DNA of 64,000 nucleotides, taken from Mucor racemosus. Taxonomy: Eukaryota > Mucoromycota > Mucoromycetes > Mucorales > Mucoraceae. Below, piece by piece: positions 41,739-52,239 of the stretch. Position 1 is the first letter of the stretch, and each line of letters begins with the position of its first letter. Both the position numbers and the translations under genes were made by a program. Under the pieces are notes generated by a model, which made no database searches, had not been told where the DNA came from, and saw only the letters and a program-made list of their open reading frames with translations. Where the stretch lies: contig JAPEHQ010000018.1 in the NCBI GenBank assembly GCA_027405735.1, positions 1,054,001 through 1,118,000 of the forward strand, read 5' to 3'.

Positions 41739-41950
41739 CAGTGAGTTCCAAAACCCTTTCAATGTTTTGAAATTTTGAATGAAACTAGCCATATCTTTCG
41801 CAATTTCAATCGGAGATACTTTAAATTTCTATTATAAGTAATTTGAAATATTTCCAATAATTTGCAAAAAATCCGACCTAATTATTTAAAGTTCCGCAAA
41901 AAATATGTCAATTCAAAAACGGGTACATCATTGAAAGGGTTTTGGAAGCA
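41739..41950 (+). repeat. Left terminal inverted repeat of the Tc1-type element
   Basis: 212 bp, near-identical inverted copy of 43165-43376. Its outer and inner ends are inverse complements of each other over 19 bases, so the arm alone could fold. Confidence 0.9.
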
Positions 41951-41984
41951 TTACCAAAAAAAAATTGAAGTTTATTAAACGCAG

Positions 41985-43016
41985 TTAATAATCAATGCCG
42001 TAACCCTTTGCTTTAATGCAAGCTTTCAAACGATCAGGCATACTCGAAATAACCCTTTGGCATTCCTCAACTGTTATTTTTTCTTACCAAATCTCTTGTG
42101 TTCTCTTCCAAATGTCATTCATGCCTTCTGGAGGTGTATCATATTCATTTAAACGGATTTTCAATAACCTACACATATTTTCAATGGAATTGAGGTCTGT
42201 GGATTGTGCTGGCCATGACATTACTCTATATTCTTTTGTTTCGAAGTGTTTTTTCATTAACTTCGAGGTGTGTTTGGAATCATTGTCTTGCTGAAGAATG
42301 ACTTGATTACGGCGTAGCTTCAATTTTTGGCACATATCGTCAATGGGTTTCTCCAAATCGTCATCAACAATAGTTTTGTATAGTTCAGAGTTCATATTAC
42401 CTTCGATCTTGCACAACCAGCCAACACCAGACCAAGAAATAGTGCTCCAAATCATGATGCGATCATCTCCATGCTTTCTTGTTTTTTTGGTATGCCTAGG
42501 TTTTATCTCCTCGTTGTCTTTTTTCCAGCACCAAATACAACCATCAGAGTTAAAACGGTTAATTCCAGCCTCATCGGTAAATATAAAACGTTTCCAGTCC
42601 TCCAAAGTCCAATCAATTTTGTTTTTGCACCAGCGGAGGCGATCCTTCGCATTTTCATCACTAATTTCTGGCTATTTTATCTTAGGTAATGCGCCTAAAC
42701 CATTATCCGAAAGAGTCCTACGTACATTATTCGCACTGACATTAACGTGTAGATTACGACGAAACTCTTTTTTGGCTTGTACCGCATTATCCAAGCCACC
42801 TTTGGTGATTTCATGGACACAATATCTCTTATCCACAGTAGTCAGCTTCGATGGTTGGCCTCCTTTAAGTTTTTCTCGGTCAGGACAGGCCTTTTTTCCA
42901 ATACGACGTACTGTGGCTTGACTAACATCTACACGACGAGCAATTTTCGATACGGTATGGCCTGAATTTAACAGAGAGATAACATCATTACGTTTGGCAT
43001 CTGATACAGTTTTCAT
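41985..43016 (-). pseudogene. Tc1-type transposase with two in-frame stops
   Basis: One 344-codon frame from ATG at 43016 to TAA at 41985-41987, the usual length for Tc1 transposases. It is interrupted only by TAG at 42672-42674 and TAA at 42084-42086. The N-terminal helix-turn-helix domains are clear (VISLLNSGHTVSKIARRV, SQATVRRIGKKA). The DDE catalytic core follows: FIFTDEAG (first Asp), VILQQDNDSKHTS (second Asp) and STDLNSIENMCRLL (third acidic, Glu). After the second stop the expected tail continues, VISSMPDRLKACIKAKGYG. As it stands the gene cannot make a full protein unless stops are read through. Trans-mobilisation by an intact relative is possible because the termini are intact. Confidence 0.92.
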
Positions 43017-43164
43017 CTTGATGATTTTGCTTGAAACTACTAGTAAAAAAGGTAAGGTAAAATTTGAAAAACATCTCATATATTTTCCGCATATTTCTCT
43101 GTTTTATAAGATATCCAGCGTTAATGTACAAGCTGTGGGCTACTAAATTGTAATTTTTATCCTA

Positions 43165-43376
43165 TGCTTCCAAAACCCTTTCAATGATGTACCCGTTTTT
43201 GAATTGACATATTTTTTGTGGAACTTTAAATAATTAGGTCGGATTTTTTGCAAATTATTGGAAATATTTCAAATTACTTATAATAGAAATTTAAAGTATC
43301 TCCGATTGAAATTGCGAAAGATATGGCTAGTTTCATTCAAAATTTCAAAACATTGAAAGGGTTTTGGAACTCACTG
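43165..43376 (-). repeat. Right terminal inverted repeat of the Tc1-type element
   Basis: 212 bp, the partner of 41739-41950 with one observed mismatch. It ends GGAACTCACTG next to the TA target duplication. Confidence 0.9.
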
Positions 43377-43894
43377 TATCAGTAAATCAAAAGTAAATAA
43401 TTTTGCATTTTTGAGCATTACATGATGTGGTGAGGGCAATTCCCAAATAAAAATTAAAAGAGAAATGGATACATGATGATAGCATTATTAAAATCATGTA
43501 TTTTTTGCTAATATATATTTTCTAGAGAAAGCGTCTTCCAATTAGTCAAATCTGCGTCTATTGACTTGTCAAAACTAATTATTTTAAACGAGCCGAACTT
43601 TTTTTTATCCAGCCTAGCTTTTTTCAAGGCTTGTTGTCGCGAGCTTTGGTCAAGCTCGTCCAAGGCTCGGCTCGTGTTTTATATTTAGTCAAAACGGTCG
43701 ATAGAAATAATCTTGCCAAAATATTACATTTTTTATTAATAATACATCCAGAGGATGTATTCATATACATTTCGTTATAACTATTATGCAGAATTACTAT
43801 TTAAGGACATGATGTTAATTAACGAGGACGCATGTAAATCAACGTGGGCGCATGTTGATTTACTATCAGACCAAATATGGGCCATGGCCTTGGA
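43377..43894. other. Intergenic, 0.5 kb, no supported gene
   Basis: Contains a short patch (about 43588-43678) with repeated GAGC/GCTC words (GCGAGCTTTGGTCAAGCTCG, then AGGCTCGGCTCGTG) that stands out from its AT-rich surroundings, and a near-palindrome ATACATCC...GGATGTAT at 43742-43761. No gene. Confidence 0.45.
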
Positions 43895-44455
43895 TGTGGG
43901 ACCTAAGATATAATATTTATATAACGAAAAGATCTAAATTGGGTCCGATAGAGCTCAACGATGTCTATGATGTGAATATAAAAACAAATGCTGCCCAATA
44001 TAATGCATACCTTGTAAGCTATTACAAAAAGGTAAAAAAAAAAAAATGAAATTAAAAAAAAATGTTCAGAAACTTTTCGTACTTCCACATATTATAGAGC
44101 ACTTTAAAACAAGTAAGTTTTATTTTTAAAATTTGTTAGTATAGCTTAATGTTTTGCAGAGATATGAAGGTTCAAAGTTTGCAATTTTTAGCAGTAAAAT
44201 GATTGTAAAAATCTGAAACATTAAAATTAAAAGAGTTATATCAACCACTAGAGATAGGATATTTCCGGATACGCATTTCCAGATTAAAGTTAGCCATTTC
44301 AGGTACATTGGCATATAATGTTTTCTTGGTGTTATTTAGTGAAAAAAAAAGTAGAGCAGAGATGAAAAGTGAAAGCCAATTTTCAAGAAACAAGTAATGC
44401 ATTTTATGTGCTTTTGAGTCTTTTATAAGGTATAAAATAAATTTAGGATTGGGAA
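43895..44455 (+). repeat. RepB copy c (right half only)
   Basis: Same orientation as copies a and d. It starts near the ISPRKINIL-equivalent position (TAATATTTATATAACGAAAA) and runs to AAATTTAGGATTGG. The plus frame 43852-44049 keeps KLGPIELND. The minus frame 44241-44459 keeps SLNNTKKTLYANVPEM and IRKYP, as in copies a and d. The left half is absent. Confidence 0.7.
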
Positions 44456-45748
44456 ACATAATGTGGCCAATTCATGTCTATTTTGTAATGTCTAAATTAG
44501 ATACATTCTAGAAGTTATTTATCATAGGGTTAATTGTAGAAATGTGGCACATCCAGATTTAGAAAATTGAAAGCTTTAAAGACTAACTAATGCAATGCTT
44601 ATTTAGACTTTTAAAATCAATGAAAACATCAGTCAGATGTAAACTTGTTTCTTTTATTCATCAAAATCAAAAATATATGCTACGGAGACTTGATGCTGTA
44701 TATTAAATTAATATCAAATGCATATACTCTTCTTGCTTATTTTATTTTATGATGTTCGCTATTATGTATGTATTTAGATAAATCAAGACTTTTTTCTTTT
44801 ATATTGCATCTTTTGAATGCAGATCAGAGCCCAGAAGAAGTTAATATATATAAATGCTTATCTGCATTCTGGATATTCTTTTATTGGAATTTTCCAAATA
44901 TTAAATATGTTACAGGGCCACTTTTTTCTCAGGGGATTTTGATTTCATCAAATCGAAACCAATAATGGCATGGAGCTACTAATTGACAAGGTGCATTTGA
45001 TAAACCAATTTTTGCGCTAGGCCCAGTATTGTGTATATGCTTTTTTTGTTTTTTTCAGTATGTAATGATTACCTCAGATCTGAAGAATATGATACAAATA
45101 TTAAGACCTATAACCGTCTTAGAGTGGAAATTATATAATCCTCATGACGAAGTCTGTTATATGTATTGGAACTAATCACAGCATTTTCTGATCCATCAAG
45201 TAATTAGTTCATAATTACTACTGTAGACAAGTACCACAAAAAAATTATATATCGTGCGTTGTGTTATGTAACCCTCGAGATAAATGATGTTTAAGCTGGA
45301 TCTAAACATCAATTTACAAGTAATTTATTTATCATTACAGTAGATACAGCAACAATATCCATCAATTACACGTGGTAATATGTATGACTATGGGGCCTTT
45401 TTATTTTTCAGCAGTGCCAAAATATGACTTATGAATACATATTCAGTAATTCTGAACAGAATTAATTCATATTTTACAATATGTTGAACTTGAAAAGCAT
45501 TCTTGTAATCAAAAATGAAAAGAGAGAGAGAATGCTGAAACTCAATTTAGATAACCTCGTTCTGATATTTTGCCCTTGTTTGGTAATCATATCCCTTTTT
45601 TTATATATAATATGTCTCTTCTAAATAAAGAAGATCCATCTTGTGCGTTGTTGCTGCTTGTTGTTGGCTCTTTATATCTCCGGTTTTTTCTAATACAGTT
45701 TTTCTCTCTCTTTTTCCTTTTGCTTTCATAAAATTTTATTTATAAAAG
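44456..45748. other. Intergenic, 1.3 kb, upstream of the sorting nexin gene
   Basis: No gene recognised. A CT-rich stretch (TTTTTCTCTCTCTTTTTCCT, about 45701-45720) lies just before the MVP1-like start codon and TATATATAATATG at about 45602-45614, both plausible core-promoter features. Confidence 0.45.
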
Positions 45749-46073
45749 ATGCTATACGAGGACGAGGATCCTCTTGGAAATTCCATATTCGATACAACAT
45801 CTAATTCAATATTAGGAAATACAATGACTACATCCATATTTTCATCAGGCTATGAAGAAGACCCTTGGGGAAGCCACACAACACCTATGATACAATCTTC
45901 AACCAATGATATAGGAAGGTCATACACTTCACCAAATCTTTATCATCGAGATACAACATCAGATGCTGCTGATTCTCGAGGAATGGATAGTCATATGCAA
46001 TACAATTCAAGTACAGTGCTTTGTAAGTTTTTTATTCATTAAATTCAAATTTGTGTATATGATACTAATCTAC

Positions 46074-46114
<41 letters not shown>

Positions 46115-48046
46115 GGCATTAGATTACCGGAAATGTATGAACAATTATTTTCACAATATCAACGTTCAGGAAGAGTATCATTATCTTCATTAAATAGTAT
46201 TTTATCCAAAGGAAAAATCTCGGCACAACAAATTGAAATGGTTGGTTTTTATATTGTGCAAATATATAAAAATATTGACCTGTTTTTTTCTATTATAAGA
46301 TTATGCAAATTGTGGTACCAAATGGCGCGTCTTATGTAACTCAGTCCGAATTCAATACAGCCATTGCATTACTTGCTTGTGCTCAAAATAAAATAGATGT
46401 ATCATTACAAAGTTTATATCGAAATAGAAATTGTAAGTTTGTGTAGATTTATATATTAATATTTTGATTAAATTTGAAAAAATTAGATCTTCCAGAGCCA
46501 AGCATGCATAATGCGGAGGTGGTTAAATCACCTTTAAAAGTTATCGATGATAATCCAATTGCACCTGAACCAACTACCAAATCAAATTATCAAAGTAAAA
46601 CTGCCTATCCTGGTATGTTGAAATCCAATAAAGAACAACAAGAGCAACAACAACAACAACAAAAGCAACAACAACCACAACAAACAGACCCACAACAAAC
46701 GAATAGCAATAGAACATTGGATACACATCATTGGTTCCAACATTTAGAGGAAATTACAGTGACAGTAGCGCCAGAAAAAGAAGGATTTATATTCAAACAT
46801 GTCAATTATATTGTTACAAATGAAAAGAGATCTTCGATTGTATTGAGAAGATACAGTGATTTTTGGTGGTTATTGGAAGTTTTACTGAGAAGATATCCGT
46901 TTCGTGCGTTACCTAATTTACCACCCAAGAAACTAGGAGGAAGTAAGTTTGCTATTCTGTTATAATAAAAGAAAACGCCCAACTAAATAATACTGTAGGA
47001 GATGCTACATTTTTAGAGAAGAGAAGAAAGGGATTATCGAGGTTTATTAATGCCATCATCCGCCATCCTGTATTACGTCAAGATGATATTGTTGCACGAT
47101 TCTTAACAGAACCTTCTGAATTGTCAGCTTGGCGTAAACAAAATCCACCTAGTTTAGATGAAGAATTCAAAAGAAAAACACACGCCATTAGAGATTTAGA
47201 TGATATGACACCCATGAATTTGGATGAACAGTTACAAAAAGCGAGAAAAAGGGTTTCTGCTGGTATCAATCATTATGTCAATCTCTGTTTTATTATGGAA
47301 AGAATGATTCGTCGTATGCATGGTCAAGCAACTGATTTCTCGAGATATTCTATTGCCCTGAATTCCTTGGCAGAAGCAGAATTACGATATCATGCTGGAG
47401 AGTGTAGAAATTGTCAGCATGTGGTCAAAGGATATGAAACAGTAGCCAAACATATGCAAACTGAAAGTAGTATATTGGAGGATCAAGTGGGAAGCGCAAC
47501 TGATGGTGTATTGGAAAACCTTAAACGATTTAGAGATTTATTAGTATCATTTAGGGTAAGTGTTCTCCTTGAAATCAGCCACAGAGTGTATATTGATATC
47601 TTTATATAAATAGGATTTGGATGAACGTAAAGCTAAATTATCGGTAAATCAAACTGAAATGATTAGTAAAAGAATTGCTGCAAATCGCAACAAGGTACAT
47701 CAAAATAAGGGCGTTCCTGGATTAGAATCCGATGTTGACAAATTAGAAGAATCTATTCGAGCAGTAGGTTTATTTTATATTGGGTTTATGAGCGTTACTT
47801 TATAATTAACTATTGTTTCAATAGGATGAATTGGAATTATCAAATCAACAAGATCGTGCAATTTTCATCCGATTCTGCATGTGGTCAGAATTGATTTATC
47901 TTCACAAACAACAAGCTTTCGTATCCTTGTTATATCAAAGTTTCGTTAAAGATTCGATTGAATTCTCCAAATTACGTGCAATAAATTGGCAAGACCTTGA
48001 AGCACCTGCTTTTGAAATGCCCTCCAATGTCGAGTTATTTGAATAA
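45749..48046 (+). CDS. MVP1: MVP1/SNX8-type sorting nexin
   Basis: A 639-residue PX-BAR sorting nexin acting in endosome-to-Golgi retrieval. Seven exons: 45749-46022, 46113-46240, 46300-46432, 46487-46942, 46999-47555, 47614-47763 and 47825-48046, all in frame. The N-terminus is acidic and Ser/Thr-rich. An EH-like helical domain follows at about 95-178 (YEQLFSQYQRSGRVSLSSLN, SEFNTAIALLACA), then poly-Q at about 229-249. The PX domain (about 265-385) has the phosphoinositide-binding RRYSDFWWLLEVL and PNLPPKKLGG, with RRKGLSRFINAIIRHPVLR. The BAR-type coiled region continues to the C-terminus, including AELRYHAGECRNCQ and FCMWSELIYLHKQQAF. Intron 1 ends in a 36-A run directly before its AG. It is followed 282 bp later by the Sec2/Rabin8-like gene on the same strand. 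Confidence 0.92.
46076..46111 (+). repeat. 36-nt poly-A tract at the intron 1 acceptor of MVP1
   Basis: A pure A-run fills the space between the ACTAAT branch-like site (46064-46069) and the acceptor G (46112), where a pyrimidine tract would be usual. Confidence 0.85.
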
Positions 48047-48328
48047 AAAGGGACCAAAAGAAATATATTGACTAGTTATATTACCCTTTTTTTTTACTGC
48101 TATTATCCCTCTTCCTTTCCGCATAAACACATCGTTTTTCGTTTTTCTATATGTAAATATCTCTTTTTTTTTTTATTTTTTTGTAATAAAACTATATTTC
48201 CTTGCTTATTTAGTCTGTTTAAATACGATCGTATAAAGAAATTTCCGAGGAGTATAATATACTTGAAGGTACAGGGCAATTTTATCAACAAAACATTGCT
48301 TCTTCTCTTTTTCTCATCCTATTCCAAA

Positions 48329-49684
48329 ATGATGTATACAGAACAACATCAACAAGATCCATTGATTTTATTAAACTCACAACGTATAGATGATCTACTT
48401 GTACCTATTACAATAAAGCCATTGCCTGCTCTATTAGCTCCACCCACAAATTTAAGTCTATCTACAGCTTCATTGCAAACACCTAATACAGCTAATAGCT
48501 ATTATCAATATAATAATACTGAACCTCATATTGAATCAGTATCTTTCTCCGAGCAATCTCCATTACCGCAAGCATCTTTACCTGATTTACCACCAACCAC
48601 AACAACACCAAATTATTATACAGTCATACAGAAGCAATCCCAAGAGATTCAAGACCTTCGACATGATCTAATTCGGCTCAATCAAAAATACATTGATCAA
48701 ATTGAACGAATGCAAACTGCCGAACAAGCTAAACACCAGGTAGAATCAGAACTCGAAGATTTATCATTACGATTATTTGAACAAGCAAATCAAATGGTAT
48801 CCGATGAGAAAAAGGCACGATTTCATGCAGAAAAGAAAATCACCCAATTGGAAAGGGAATTAACATCTGTATATGAAGAATTAAATAACGAAAAGGCTCA
48901 ATTAAGTGAATTACGAGTCAAAATACACGAACCATCGATACATCCATTGGAGCGACAGCAACAGCAACAGCAACAGCAACAACAGCAACCCCAAAATCAT
49001 AAACAACGGCCACATGGTATATCATCGACAGCTTATTTAGATCGTGGTTGGCTGAATCTATTCAAAGATTTCTTGACATCGGCACCAAAAACTCCCTTAG
49101 AGCAAATGAACAGACTACCCTTCTTGAAACAATGTCTCGAGTTGGATATCGAGCCTTGTCTTCGATTTGGCAATAATTCAAAATCTGGACAATTGTCAAT
49201 GCGAAGGGTGTTGGATGCAATTATTCATCAATCTTGTTGTATTGAATCAGAAACAAATTTTGAAAAAAGACGCTCTCATGATACTCGAATGCCTACAACA
49301 CCTGCTGCTCCTCTAGTAGTAGCTAGACGCTCTTCATTTGCACAAATTACCAGTAGATTTCGATCATCACCTTCTGCAACTGTAGCAGTGAAGCAATCAT
49401 GTTATGGTTGCGGTATAGAGTTACAAGCTCCATTATTTAGATTTCGTTTGAAAGAGCAGGATACCGAATATTTTACAATTGATCGTTCTTGCAGAGATCG
49501 TTTGGTGGCAGTATGTGATTTTTACGTTTTTATACGAAATGTTAGATTGGGATTGCAGAGTCAAAAGACAATACAATGCTTGTTTAGAGAATGTGTTTGG
49601 TTAAGACTTTGTATGTTTTGGGCTAGATCAGGTATTCATCACGACAATAATGATGCAGAAGAAGAAGCTTTGGCACTCGTATGA
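48329..49684 (+). CDS. Sec2/Rabin8-type Rab guanine-nucleotide exchange factor
   Basis: A 451-residue single-exon protein. Sec2/Rabin8 proteins activate Sec4/Rab8-type GTPases on secretory vesicles. Residues about 97-200 form the coiled-coil exchange domain with the signature ELEDLSLRLFEQANQMVSDE (family: tolerated variants of ELT-x-SLFEEAN-x-MV). A poly-Q stretch (about 210-222) links to a C-terminal module of about 240-440: PFLKQCLELDIEPCLRFG and CYGCGIELQAPLFRFRL, then SCRDRLVAVCDFYVFIRNV. These match the C-terminal region of animal Rabin8/GRAB, including the Cys-x-x-Cys pair. The frame is open further upstream, but the T-rich upstream codons look like leader, so the ATG at 48329 is preferred. 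The MVP1-like gene precedes it. Confidence 0.88.
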   Translation: MMYTEQHQQDPLILLNSQRIDDLLVPITIKPLPALLAPPTNLSLSTASLQTPNTANSYYQYNNTEPHIESVSFSEQSPLPQASLPDLPPTTTTPNYYTVIQKQSQEIQDLRHDLIRLNQKYIDQIERMQTAEQAKHQVESELEDLSLRLFEQANQMVSDEKKARFHAEKKITQLERELTSVYEELNNEKAQLSELRVKIHEPSIHPLERQQQQQQQQQQQPQNHKQRPHGISSTAYLDRGWLNLFKDFLTSAPKTPLEQMNRLPFLKQCLELDIEPCLRFGNNSKSGQLSMRRVLDAIIHQSCCIESETNFEKRRSHDTRMPTTPAAPLVVARRSSFAQITSRFRSSPSATVAVKQSCYGCGIELQAPLFRFRLKEQDTEYFTIDRSCRDRLVAVCDFYVFIRNVRLGLQSQKTIQCLFRECVWLRLCMFWARSGIHHDNNDAEEEALALV

Positions 49685-50001
49685 TACCTATCTTGAATTC
49701 AAGTAAATGGATTCTATTCATGAGTTTCATCAAGTGATTCATTTATATACCAATAAATCAAACTAAACCATTGATACTTTTGGTATTTCAACAATTTTTT
49801 AGATCTTGTAATAGATGTTCATTTTTTAATGGTGTTATAATTTAGATGTGTCAAAGTAGAATAATAATTAAAATTTGTTTAAAACCCTTTTAATAAATAC
49901 AAAAAAATCTGGATACGCAATTGAAATGCCTTTCATTTATCCAAAACAGATAGCTTTGATTGAAATTAACAATTTATTCATTATAGAGATATTGTATATA
50001 A
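49685..50001. terminator. Convergent 3' region
   Basis: These 317 bp lie between the stop codon of the Rab exchange factor and that of the 745-residue hypothetical gene on the opposite strand. AATAAA-like signals occur on the plus strand at about 49752-49758 (AATAAAT). No gene. Confidence 0.4.
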
Positions 50002-52239
50002 CTAAGCTCTTTGTAATTTTTTATCTTTCTTATTGAATGCAGTTAATTTCTTGAAAAATCCTCCAAGTGAAGTAGTGGAAGATGATCTTGAAAACTGTTG
50101 TGGTTGTCGATTATTAGTACTAAAAAACGCAGGCGTCGTTTTACTGTTGTTGGCCTTAGATTGAACAGTGCCAAAGTCTTCCTTTTGACGAGTTTCATCT
50201 GCCCAATTAAATGAAGATGCATCTGATATTATTGATGTTGTGTATACTCCATGTCTTTTTGCTACTCGAGGTGAAAGTGTTATTTGAGATGTATGTGGTT
50301 TTGTGTTACAATGATAATACCGTTTGTTGTTGTTGTTGTTGTTGTTGTCGTTGTCGTTGGTAGTTTGGTCATTTGAAAATAAACTTGAGTTTGAGATGGT
50401 TGTAGACATTGCTGAGATAGATAAATCATTTGAAACTGATGAATATCTACGATAGTTACTAACGTTGCTAGCAGAAGGGCTATTGTGTCTACTTGATCCA
50501 TTGCCACTAATGTATTCAACCATCTTTTGCATCGAGTTTTTACGCTTTTTGCCAGTGCTGTTTAAACTAAAGGTAGCAAAAGCTGAACCTTCATCTACTG
50601 TAGTTTGAAAACTTGTATTGGTACTTGAGGTAATTGCATAAGATGAATGATGCTGTTCTGTATCTTGATAAATGCTACTAGGGTGGCTTCTTCTAGACCT
50701 TGTCTTGCGAATCCTGTTAAGAGCATTTAGAAATCCTTTGAATGTCTGAGAACCTATGCCTGCTGAATCTCGGCTGCAATTTAGTTCTGCTTGAAATGTA
50801 TCGACAGAACTATTAAAATAATCAGATGATGCATCTAAAGATTCTTCGTCTGATAGTTCAAATCTGCTTCTTAATGAAGCTCTGTAATCCAAAGATGAAG
50901 TCCTGCTCGGTGGGATAATTGTTCGCACACTATCAAGATGACTGTATCTCATTTCATGCGCTACTGTATCGTTATCAATGTCATCATTATATTCTTCTTC
51001 TTCTTCTTGTTCACTCCCACCACTATCTGAAGATGATGAAGAACGATAATACTGATAATTCTGTTTATGCGGAGACACGGAAGATGTTTTAAAATTATCA
51101 TATGTGGGTGTTGTAGGCGCTATGTTGGACGAATCTGAAGAGATACTGTCATCACTGTTGCTTTTGCTGTTCTTACTACCAAGTCGATTCAAAGTTGGAA
51201 TTAGCTTGAAGTCTTTCTTTCTACTTTGGGGCTGCTTTTGCTGCTTTTGTTGAAGGCTAAGCTCCACATGTTCAAAGTCTGCCTGTTTCTTTTGTATTTG
51301 GAACTGTCTTTCTGCTGTCATAATCAAATTTACTTGGTTGACTTGTACGGCTTCTAATTCTTGTACATCGCCCTCTTCTTCGTCATCATCAGAACAATAT
51401 TCATTTGCACTAAACACTTTATGTAAACTTGTTGTGCTACCATTACTGCTTTCAAGCCTTTTCAAATCATGCAAAGAGGGTACTGAAAGATCGACATTGA
51501 ATTCCATGTCAAATAATGACATTAATTCATTTGCTAAATTGAGAGCAAGAGCACTATTTGTAGGTACACCTGTATCACTAAGCCAACTTAGTCTGTTTGT
51601 ACCTTTTTCGTTGCTATTACTGACATTGTTAAGATGTCTCAATTGATACACTGACGATAAATTAGGTGAAATTTCTAACTTGGAATTTTGTTGTTGTTGT
51701 GGTAATTGCTCTGGCAAGGAATTTAAGTCCTCTCGACTGTCATCATCAGATTCAGATAAGGAAGCCGATTCACCCTGAAATGTATCTTTTGAAAATACAG
51801 AACTTGAGAACAAAAAAGCATAATATGAATCAAGTTCATCCATTTCTTTAGCTTCAGCAGTAATTTCTGGATAATCAGAATACAAGAATCTTTGTTCTTT
51901 TTTAGTGCTAGTCTTTTCTAAATTCATAGCTGTACTATACATAATCTGAGAATATCGATAAATAATTTTTTCAATATCTTTTTGAGCCATATCTTCTAAT
52001 GATTCAGGCGTGAAATATTCCCATCTCATCATTTGCGTTGTGAGATATTCATTTGGTGTACGTTGATATATAATTTCAACTATATTTTTAATTAATGCTG
52101 TTTTTCGAAGTGTACAATCATCTGGCGGTGAAAATGTCAATTGGGCAAGTTTGTAGTTTGAAATTGCAGCTATTCGAATTCGATTTGAAGGAGACACTTT
52201 CTTCTTTGATGTATTTAGGGATAGAAATGAAGTAGACAT
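50002..52239 (-). CDS. Unidentified 745-residue protein, structured N-terminus and low-complexity remainder
   Basis: A single long frame, too long to be chance. Residues about 15-150 look folded and helical (NRIRIAAISNYKLAQLTFSP, LRKTALIKNIVEIIYQRTPN, TTQMMRWEYFTPESLEDMAQ), followed by an acidic Ser-rich stretch. From about 170 onward the protein is mostly disordered: poly-Q, Ser runs, acidic EEEEE and poly-N (near 650). Short basic segments such as GSQTFKGFLNALNRIRKTRS and a basic C-terminus LGGFFKKLTAFNKKDKKLQR could bind membrane or a partner. I do not recognise the family. The composition suggests a signalling or polarity scaffold, but that is a guess. It is flanked by trafficking genes. 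Confidence 0.8.
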   Translation of the reverse strand: MSTSFLSLNTSKKKVSPSNRIRIAAISNYKLAQLTFSPPDDCTLRKTALIKNIVEIIYQRTPNEYLTTQMMRWEYFTPESLEDMAQKDIEKIIYRYSQIMYSTAMNLEKTSTKKEQRFLYSDYPEITAEAKEMDELDSYYAFLFSSSVFSKDTFQGESASLSESDDDSREDLNSLPEQLPQQQQNSKLEISPNLSSVYQLRHLNNVSNSNEKGTNRLSWLSDTGVPTNSALALNLANELMSLFDMEFNVDLSVPSLHDLKRLESSNGSTTSLHKVFSANEYCSDDDEEEGDVQELEAVQVNQVNLIMTAERQFQIQKKQADFEHVELSLQQKQQKQPQSRKKDFKLIPTLNRLGSKNSKSNSDDSISSDSSNIAPTTPTYDNFKTSSVSPHKQNYQYYRSSSSSDSGGSEQEEEEEYNDDIDNDTVAHEMRYSHLDSVRTIIPPSRTSSLDYRASLRSRFELSDEESLDASSDYFNSSVDTFQAELNCSRDSAGIGSQTFKGFLNALNRIRKTRSRRSHPSSIYQDTEQHHSSYAITSSTNTSFQTTVDEGSAFATFSLNSTGKKRKNSMQKMVEYISGNGSSRHNSPSASNVSNYRRYSSVSNDLSISAMSTTISNSSLFSNDQTTNDNDNNNNNNNKRYYHCNTKPHTSQITLSPRVAKRHGVYTTSIISDASSFNWADETRQKEDFGTVQSKANNSKTTPAFFSTNNRQPQQFSRSSSTTSLGGFFKKLTAFNKKDKKLQRA

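Larger units (their letters stand above)
41739..43376 (-). mobile_element. Tc1-type DNA transposon, 1638 bp, 212-bp inverted repeats
   Basis: TA target duplications (41737-41738 and 43377-43378) surround CAGTGAGTTCC...GGAACTCACTG ends. The inverted repeats are 212 bp each (41739-41950 and 43165-43376). By eye they differ at a single position, near 41917 (CCGCAAAA against CCACAAAA), so the insertion is young. Within each arm TTCCAAAACCCTTTCAATG near the outer end recurs as its inverse complement at the inner end. A single transposase gene lies between the arms on the minus strand, broken by two stops. Confidence 0.93.

Noticed and set aside
48068..48328. N-terminal extension of the Sec2/Rabin8-like protein
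   Set aside because: The codons are Phe/Leu/Tyr-rich because of T-rich leader DNA. The MMYTEQ start fits better with a soluble exchange factor.
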